Source: an uncultured Lachnospiraceae bacterium
Lineage (GTDB): Bacteria > Bacillota > Clostridia > Lachnospirales > Lachnospiraceae
Assembly: GCA_910588215.1 (NCBI GenBank)
Contig: CAJUQJ010000008.1
Coordinates: 81,593-145,592, forward strand
Length of the DNA: 64,000 nucleotides
Direction of reading: 5' to 3'
Positions 59,962 through 64,000 of this stretch are shown here, piece by piece. Within the stretch, counting starts at the first letter, position 1, and the number at the start of each line of letters is the position of its first letter. A program made the position numbers and the translations under genes. Under the pieces are notes generated by a model. The model was given only the letters and a program-made list of their open reading frames with translations. It was not told where the DNA came from and ran no database searches.

Positions 59962-60064
59962 ATATACACTCGCAATATACCCGCATATTCTATGCTCTTT
60001 CTTTATCCAGGCCATATCTGTCTTTTTCCGGAACCGCCTTTGCCGTGCCGTCAGCTTTTATCCC

Positions 60065-62932
60065 CTATCTTGGCCCACGCTCCTCCTTCATCCGCTCCAG
60101 ATAAGCCGTTACTTCCTCCGAAGCGCCATCCAACAGATAATTGCGTCTGCCTGCCTGTGCTGCCTGCGGACTTAAGAACATCTGGCGCAGTTCTTCACCG
60201 GCTTCCATCACTTCCTCCTGCAGTTCTCTGGCAGAGACGCGGACCGCGCCGGCGCCCATGATGATCAGCTGCTCCAGCCCGTCTGACGTGGCCACACGGA
60301 CATGATACTTTCTGCCAATTTCATGAGTCACCTTCTCGATATACTGATCGGCAGTCTCCGCCTCCTTCGTATAGACCACATCGATGTTGTGATATCGGAC
60401 TGTGCTGCCCGGATTTCCTTTCACTTTATAAGCGTCAAATACCAGAATAAGATGTGTCTTACGGTAGCCTTGATAGTTACTCAGAATATCCATCAACCTG
60501 CCGCGGGCGCCGTCCAGATTGGCCTGGGCCAGCTCCTTCAGGGCATCCCACGCAAAGATGATATTATAGCCGTCCACCAGAAGGTATTCCTCTCGGAATA
60601 CATTATTATGTCCGCCGCCGTTTTTCGCCTTCTCTATAGCTGCAGATGACCGTATGGTCCTCGCCCATCCCTGCTTCTTCCGCTCCTTCGTCCCATAAGT
60701 ACGGGTCATGATCTCATCGATCTCATCCTGCCCGATCGCCACTGACGCCAAACCGGATCCCTGGCCGTTCCTTCTGCCGCTATACCGAACCGTATATCCG
60801 TCATCCCATTCTCCCCGTGCACCATCCGTGTCCTGCCTGCCGTTACTCTTCCAGCCTGTCAGCGCACTTTCCAGATGCATATACGCTTCCACCTGATCCC
60901 AGGGCACCACAAATCCCGCCCCATGAGCGCAGAATACAGATCCGCAGGGATTCTCCACATCATGTTCCGCCTCGTAGCCAATGGCCGCGATCACGTCCTC
61001 CGTGTTATGACAAGGAGCATAACCCTTCAGTTCCGTGTAAAGCCTACCCTTCCCACCGGAATAGGCGCGTACCTGGGCCTGATAGCCTGTCATCTCTGAC
61101 ACCGGCACCGTACCTCGCAGAACGGCAAACTCGCCCTCTGTCTCCGGCGCCTCGAATTTCCCCGACCGGCTCTGCATGTCAGTCATGCCCCGGCCGATCA
61201 GGGCCAGCGGCAGTTCCAGTCGAAACGAATAGACCGGCTCCAGCAGCACAGTCTGTGCCTTGCACAGCCCCTGTCTGACTGCCCGGTAAGTAGCCTGCCT
61301 GAAGTCCCCGCCCTCAGTATGCTTCTTATGGGCCTTCCCCGCTGCCAGCGTGATCCGCATATCCGTGATCGGCGCCCCCGTCAGTACCCCCGGATGTTCC
61401 TTTTCCTCCAGATGGGTCAGCACGAGTCGCTGCCAGTTCCGATCCAGCTCGTCTTCGCTGACAGCCGTAGCAAACTGCAGCCCGCTGCCCGGCTCACCCG
61501 GCTCCAGGATCAGGTGCACCTCCGCATAGTGCCTAAGCGGCTCGAAATGGCCTACGCCTTCCACCCTGTCGACGATCGTCTCCTTATAGACGATACTGCC
61601 CTCTTCAAAGGAGACTTCCACATCAAACCGCTCCCGGATCAAATGACGCAGCACTTCGATCTGCACCTCACCCATCAACTGTGCATGGATCTCGTTCAGC
61701 TGCTCTTTCCAGACAAGATGTAGCTGCGGTTCCTCTTCTTCAAGTTGACATAACTTCTCATACATGTGGTGCACATCGCAGCCTTCCGGCAGGCCGATCC
61801 GGTAAGTCATCACCGGCTCCATCGCCGGCAGCACCGTCCCCTGCTCTGCGCCCAGTCCCTGCCCGCAGAAAGTTGATGACAGGCCCGTCAGCGCACAGAC
61901 CATCCCCGCACAGACTTCCTGCACCGCCGAATACTTACTGCCGGAATAGATGCGGATCTGATCCACCTTCTCCTCCCGGGCCGCAGCCGCACCGCCAATG
62001 CTATAGCCATTGTCCGTTTCCGAACCGCCACTGCCGGCACCGCCGGCTTTGCCTTTGTCGTATACACTGCTACCGGAACTCCCACGACGATCGCCTGCTA
62101 ATATCACCTGCTTTACGTGCAGTGTTCCGCCCGTCACCTTCACATAAGTCAGCCGGTTTCCCTGCGCGTCCCTGGCAATCTTATAGACCCGCGCACCGAA
62201 CGCCTGTCCGTATGCCGGCATCCTCGTATAGGTATACAGTCCATCCAGCAAACTGTCGATTCCCTCCACCCGCAGGGCGGATCCCATGTAACAGGGAAAA
62301 AGCCGCCGTCCTTCGATCAGTCCCGCGATCACGTCATCTTCAATGGGTTCTTCCGTCTCCAGATACTGTTCCAGGATCTCCTCGTCGCAGACCGCGACCT
62401 CTTCATAGAAAGACTCATTCCTCTGCCCGAACTTCACGATCCTCTCGTCCAGTTTCTCTCTCAATTCCGCCAGGAGCCTGTCGCCATCGACGCCTGGCTG
62501 GTCCATTTTATTGAGAAAAAGAAAAACCGGCACCCGGTAACGCTCCAGAAGACGCCACAGCGTCAGCACATGCCCCTGCAGACCGTCCGCCGCACTGATG
62601 ACCAGCACCGCATAATCCAGCACCTGCAGCGTCCGCTCCATCTCCGCTGAGAAATCCACGTGTCCCGGCGTATCTAACAATGTGATATCCATCCCCTGCC
62701 ACTGCACCTGCGCCTGCTTGGAAAAGATGGTGATGCCCCGGTCACGTTCCTGCACATCCGTATCCAGGAAAGCATCCCTATGATCCACCCTTCCCAGCTT
62801 GCGAATCTGTCCGCTCAGATACAGAATGCTTTCCGCCAACGTCGTCTTCCCGGCATCTACATGGGCCAACAGACCCGCGCATATATGTTTCGCTGGCTTT
62901 TGAGACTTCTTATCCTCCGCCTGCCCGCCCAT
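60065..62932 (-). CDS. EF-G/Tet(M)-like ribosomal GTPase fused to a YacP/Rae1-type NYN nuclease
   Basis: A 955-residue two-part protein. Residues 15 to about 715 form a translational GTPase of the ribosomal-protection type: G1 AHVDAGKTT (23-31), G2 RGITI, G3 DTPGH (87-91), G4 NKMD (141-144), then domains II-V, with a Gly/Ser-rich insertion in domain II (about 280-315). Residues about 783-925 are a NYN/PIN-like domain matching Rae1: VDGYN (D787), VFDAYKVKG (D833), TKEAETADQYIEK (D862), ATSDGLEQ (D884), and VSARELQEEV. Rae1 cuts mRNA in the ribosomal A site; Tet(M)-like GTPases also enter the A site. A fused factor could place the nuclease there. Calling it a tetracycline resistance gene is not justified from sequence alone. 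RBS GAGGAG; promoter at 62968-62996. Confidence 0.88.
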   Translation of the reverse strand: MGGQAEDKKSQKPAKHICAGLLAHVDAGKTTLAESILYLSGQIRKLGRVDHRDAFLDTDVQERDRGITIFSKQAQVQWQGMDITLLDTPGHVDFSAEMERTLQVLDYAVLVISAADGLQGHVLTLWRLLERYRVPVFLFLNKMDQPGVDGDRLLAELREKLDERIVKFGQRNESFYEEVAVCDEEILEQYLETEEPIEDDVIAGLIEGRRLFPCYMGSALRVEGIDSLLDGLYTYTRMPAYGQAFGARVYKIARDAQGNRLTYVKVTGGTLHVKQVILAGDRRGSSGSSVYDKGKAGGAGSGGSETDNGYSIGGAAAAREEKVDQIRIYSGSKYSAVQEVCAGMVCALTGLSSTFCGQGLGAEQGTVLPAMEPVMTYRIGLPEGCDVHHMYEKLCQLEEEEPQLHLVWKEQLNEIHAQLMGEVQIEVLRHLIRERFDVEVSFEEGSIVYKETIVDRVEGVGHFEPLRHYAEVHLILEPGEPGSGLQFATAVSEDELDRNWQRLVLTHLEEKEHPGVLTGAPITDMRITLAAGKAHKKHTEGGDFRQATYRAVRQGLCKAQTVLLEPVYSFRLELPLALIGRGMTDMQSRSGKFEAPETEGEFAVLRGTVPVSEMTGYQAQVRAYSGGKGRLYTELKGYAPCHNTEDVIAAIGYEAEHDVENPCGSVFCAHGAGFVVPWDQVEAYMHLESALTGWKSNGRQDTDGARGEWDDGYTVRYSGRRNGQGSGLASVAIGQDEIDEIMTRTYGTKERKKQGWARTIRSSAAIEKAKNGGGHNNVFREEYLLVDGYNIIFAWDALKELAQANLDGARGRLMDILSNYQGYRKTHLILVFDAYKVKGNPGSTVRYHNIDVVYTKEAETADQYIEKVTHEIGRKYHVRVATSDGLEQLIIMGAGAVRVSARELQEEVMEAGEELRQMFLSPQAAQAGRRNYLLDGASEEVTAYLERMKEERGPR

Positions 62933-62967
62933 AAGATTTCTCCTCTCACAAAAAATATACTTTCTCT

Positions 62968-62996
62968 ACTATATCATAAGAAAAAGTCTTCGTCGA
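62968..62996 (-). promoter_or_regulatory. Promoter of the GTPase-nuclease gene
   Basis: Minus-strand TCGACG (62996-62991), 17-base spacer, TATAGT (62973-62968), about 30 bases before the start ATG. Confidence 0.5.
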
Positions 62997-63030
62997 GATG
63001 CAGTGGCCGAATCAAATATGGCTCACAATC

Positions 63031-63065
63031 TTTCCACCTGTGGATTGCAACTGCACAGGTGGAAA
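63031..63065. repeat. Perfect 12-base-stem hairpin in a divergent intergenic region
   Basis: TTTCCACCTGTG (63031-63042) and CACAGGTGGAAA (63054-63065), 11-base loop, followed by TCTTTTAT on the plus strand. No gene ends here, so a terminator role is unexplained. Confidence 0.5.
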
Positions 63066-63167
63066 TCTTTTATCGGCAGTTTCAGAGTATCAGACATGAC
63101 ATCCGCCAGATTTCGTGATACAATGTTTTTTACATATAAGGAACAGGAAACCGCAATATGATCCGTC

Positions 63168-63270
63168 TATAGTTAACGACATTAAAAATTTCGTTTTCGG
63201 TCCTGCAAAAGCTCCCGTATATGGCTTTGGCAGGAACCGGAAGCAGAAATTTGTTATGTCGTTTACTATA
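63168..63270 (+). repeat. ~103-base palindromic element, copy 2
   Basis: Ends TATAGTTAACGACAT (63168-63182) and ATGTCGTTTACTATA (63256-63270) are inverted repeats, with inner arms AAAATTTC/GAAATTT and TCGGTCCTGC/GCAGGAACCGG-like. Shares the AGTAAACGAYATARCAAATTT terminus and length with copy 1 at 19084-19185. Its right end creates a TATAAT that may serve the VOC gene. Confidence 0.6.
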
Positions 63271-63311
63271 ATTCGATACCGGATCAGAAACAGATAAGGA
63301 GACTTTACAGC

Positions 63312-63704
63312 ATGAAACTAACCTTGATTCATCATATCGCTATCATCGTATCCGACATACAGGCCGCAAAAGATTTCTATGTCAACAAACTTGGCTTCGA
63401 GATCATCAGAGAAAATTACCGGGAGCAAAGAAAGGACTGGAAACTGGATCTGAGCCTTGGTGAAGGCCCCGGCGCAATCGAACTGGAGATCTTCGCAGAA
63501 TCCAATCCGCCCAGGCGGGTCAGCCGTCCGGAAGCCTGCGGGCTGCGACATCTGGCATTTTATGTAGAAGATGTGGAAGCCGCCGTTGCCGAACTGGCCA
63601 AACTTGGGATTGAATGTGAACCGATCCGATATGATGAGTATACCCATAAGAGAATGACCTTTTTCTTCGACCCGGACGGCCTTCCTCTGGAGCTACATGA
63701 GTAA
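63312..63704 (+). CDS. VOC family protein (glyoxalase/YaeR-like)
   Basis: A 130-residue vicinal oxygen chelate fold protein, made of two beta-alpha-beta3 units. Metal-ligand candidates are the His in IHHIAIIV (about residue 8), Glu in ELEIF (about 58), His in LRHLAFYVED (about 79) and the terminal Glu in LPLELHE. It resembles YaeR/GloA2-type proteins of unknown substrate. ATG at 63312 with AAGGAGA upstream. One of two plus-strand genes. Confidence 0.85.
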   Translation: MKLTLIHHIAIIVSDIQAAKDFYVNKLGFEIIRENYREQRKDWKLDLSLGEGPGAIELEIFAESNPPRRVSRPEACGLRHLAFYVEDVEAAVAELAKLGIECEPIRYDEYTHKRMTFFFDPDGLPLELHE

Positions 63705-63718
63705 TGTGATAAGAACTT

Positions 63719-63865
63719 CTAAGACTCACACCGGATAATGCGGGGAAACAGGGCATTCTCCCGGACACAATCCCGATATATTCCCCTTGCAATGGCTGTC
63801 CGTTGCCACTGTCCACCGGAAAGTTCTCTTCCGAGTATAGCGCCGATTCCCTCTTTCTCCCACAT
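63719..63865 (-). pseudogene. Remnant of an ABC transporter ATP-binding domain
   Basis: A 48-codon open stretch on the minus strand contains ELSGGQWQRTAIARGIYRD, the ABC signature motif and following helix of peptide/drug-exporter type ATPases. The frame stops before any Walker B motif and is preceded by an in-frame stop, so Walker A is missing too. It is best read as a decayed fragment. It lies just downstream of a truncated gene at the window edge. Confidence 0.6.
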
Positions 63866-63895
63866 GGGGTGGTGCATGGTTTACGGTTACTGTTT

Positions 63896-64000
63896 TCAGT
63901 CCGATTCTATCTCATATTCATATGGATAATAATTTTGTAATTCACCTATAGCTATTTCTTTTCCCGCATACGTCTTAAACCAGTTTTCATAGTTGGAGTT
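63896..64000 (-). CDS. C-terminal end of an unidentified protein (truncated by window edge)
   Basis: The last 34 codons of a minus-strand gene that enters from the right, ending TGA at 63898-63896. The peptide (starting NSNYENWFKTYAGKEIAIG, rich in Tyr and Glu at the end) looks like real coding sequence, but there is too little to assign. The reading frame is open to the window end. Confidence 0.55.
   Translation of the reverse strand, partial: NSNYENWFKTYAGKEIAIGELQNYYPYEYEIESD

Larger units (their letters stand above)
59809..60064. other. Upstream region of argC, with two hairpin repeats
   Basis: Together with the promoter this is a 332-base gap. It contains repeats type B (59845-59886) and C (59924-59961); the remaining ~100 bases before the GTPase-nuclease stop show no feature. 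Confidence 0.5.
62933..63311. other. 379-base divergent region between GTPase-nuclease and VOC genes
   Basis: Holds the GTPase-nuclease promoter, a perfect 12-base-stem hairpin (63031-63065) and the second palindromic element (63168-63270). No gene seen. Confidence 0.5.

Noticed and set aside
61681..62514. 277-codon plus-strand open frame opposite the GTPase-nuclease gene
   Set aside because: Pro/Arg/Ser-rich shadow of a GC-richer coding strand, with no ribosome binding site or family resemblance.
60065..62932. Annotation as tetracycline resistance protein Tet(M)
   Set aside because: The GTPase half resembles ribosomal-protection proteins only at family level, and the NYN fusion and insertions make a direct resistance role unproven.

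Overview
The window reads as the chromosome of a motile, spore-forming, Gram-positive Clostridia member, most likely a Lachnospiraceae relative. Four things point there: a complete Firmicutes-type flagellar cluster directly downstream of codY, sporulation genes (sigK, spoIIP, gpr), strong AGGAGG-type ribosome binding sites with many TTG/GTG starts, and families typical of that group (TIGR02530 flagellar operon protein, TFIIB-type zinc ribbon plus TPM protein). The organism is inferred from gene content and order only. Nearly all genes lie on the minus strand, so transcription runs right to left; only rpsT and a small VOC protein lie on the plus strand.

Positions 1-26,900 are the flagellar/chemotaxis cluster, in transcription order flgB-flgC-fliE-fliF-fliG-fliH-fliI-fliJ-ylxF/motE-like-fliK-flgD-TIGR02530-flgE, then a 337-base break with four hairpins and a new promoter, then flbD-motA-motB-fliL-fliM-fliY-cheY-fliO-fliP-fliQ-fliR-flhB-flhA-flhF-flhG-pilZ-cheB (cut by the window edge). 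It encodes basal body, export gate and ATPase, hook, stator, C-ring switch with CheY-P phosphatase, placement factors FlhF/FlhG and a c-di-GMP receptor. Positions 27,100-33,300 hold codY, topA, dprA and comM, an order that resembles the dprA-topA-codY-flgB neighbourhood of Bacillus.

Positions 33,500-40,750 carry sporulation and housekeeping genes (sigK, hemW, lepA, spoIIP, gpr, rpsT). Positions 40,900-50,950 hold a TPM protein with a zinc-ribbon partner, a GDT1/TMEM165-type manganese exporter behind a probable yybP-ykoY riboswitch, and a comEA - response regulator - histidine kinase - GerMN lipoprotein - comEC block. Positions 51,000-59,900 hold an orphan solute-binding protein and the acetylated arginine pathway (argD, argB, argJ, argC), interrupted by a coiled-coil protein, a GNAT acetyltransferase and a dCMP deaminase-like (ComEB-type) enzyme.

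Positions 60,065-62,932 encode the most striking protein: an EF-G/Tet(M)-like ribosomal GTPase fused at its C-terminus to a YacP/Rae1-type NYN nuclease. Non-coding structure is also rich. One structured repeat family ends in the Shine-Dalgarno sequence of five different genes. Two ~102-base palindromes share termini. A 166-base inverted-repeat element sits exactly at the hemW stop codon upstream of sigK. Two further hairpin repeats are shared between the rpsT and argC regions. The right edge has a decayed ABC-transporter ATPase fragment and the last 34 codons of an unknown gene.
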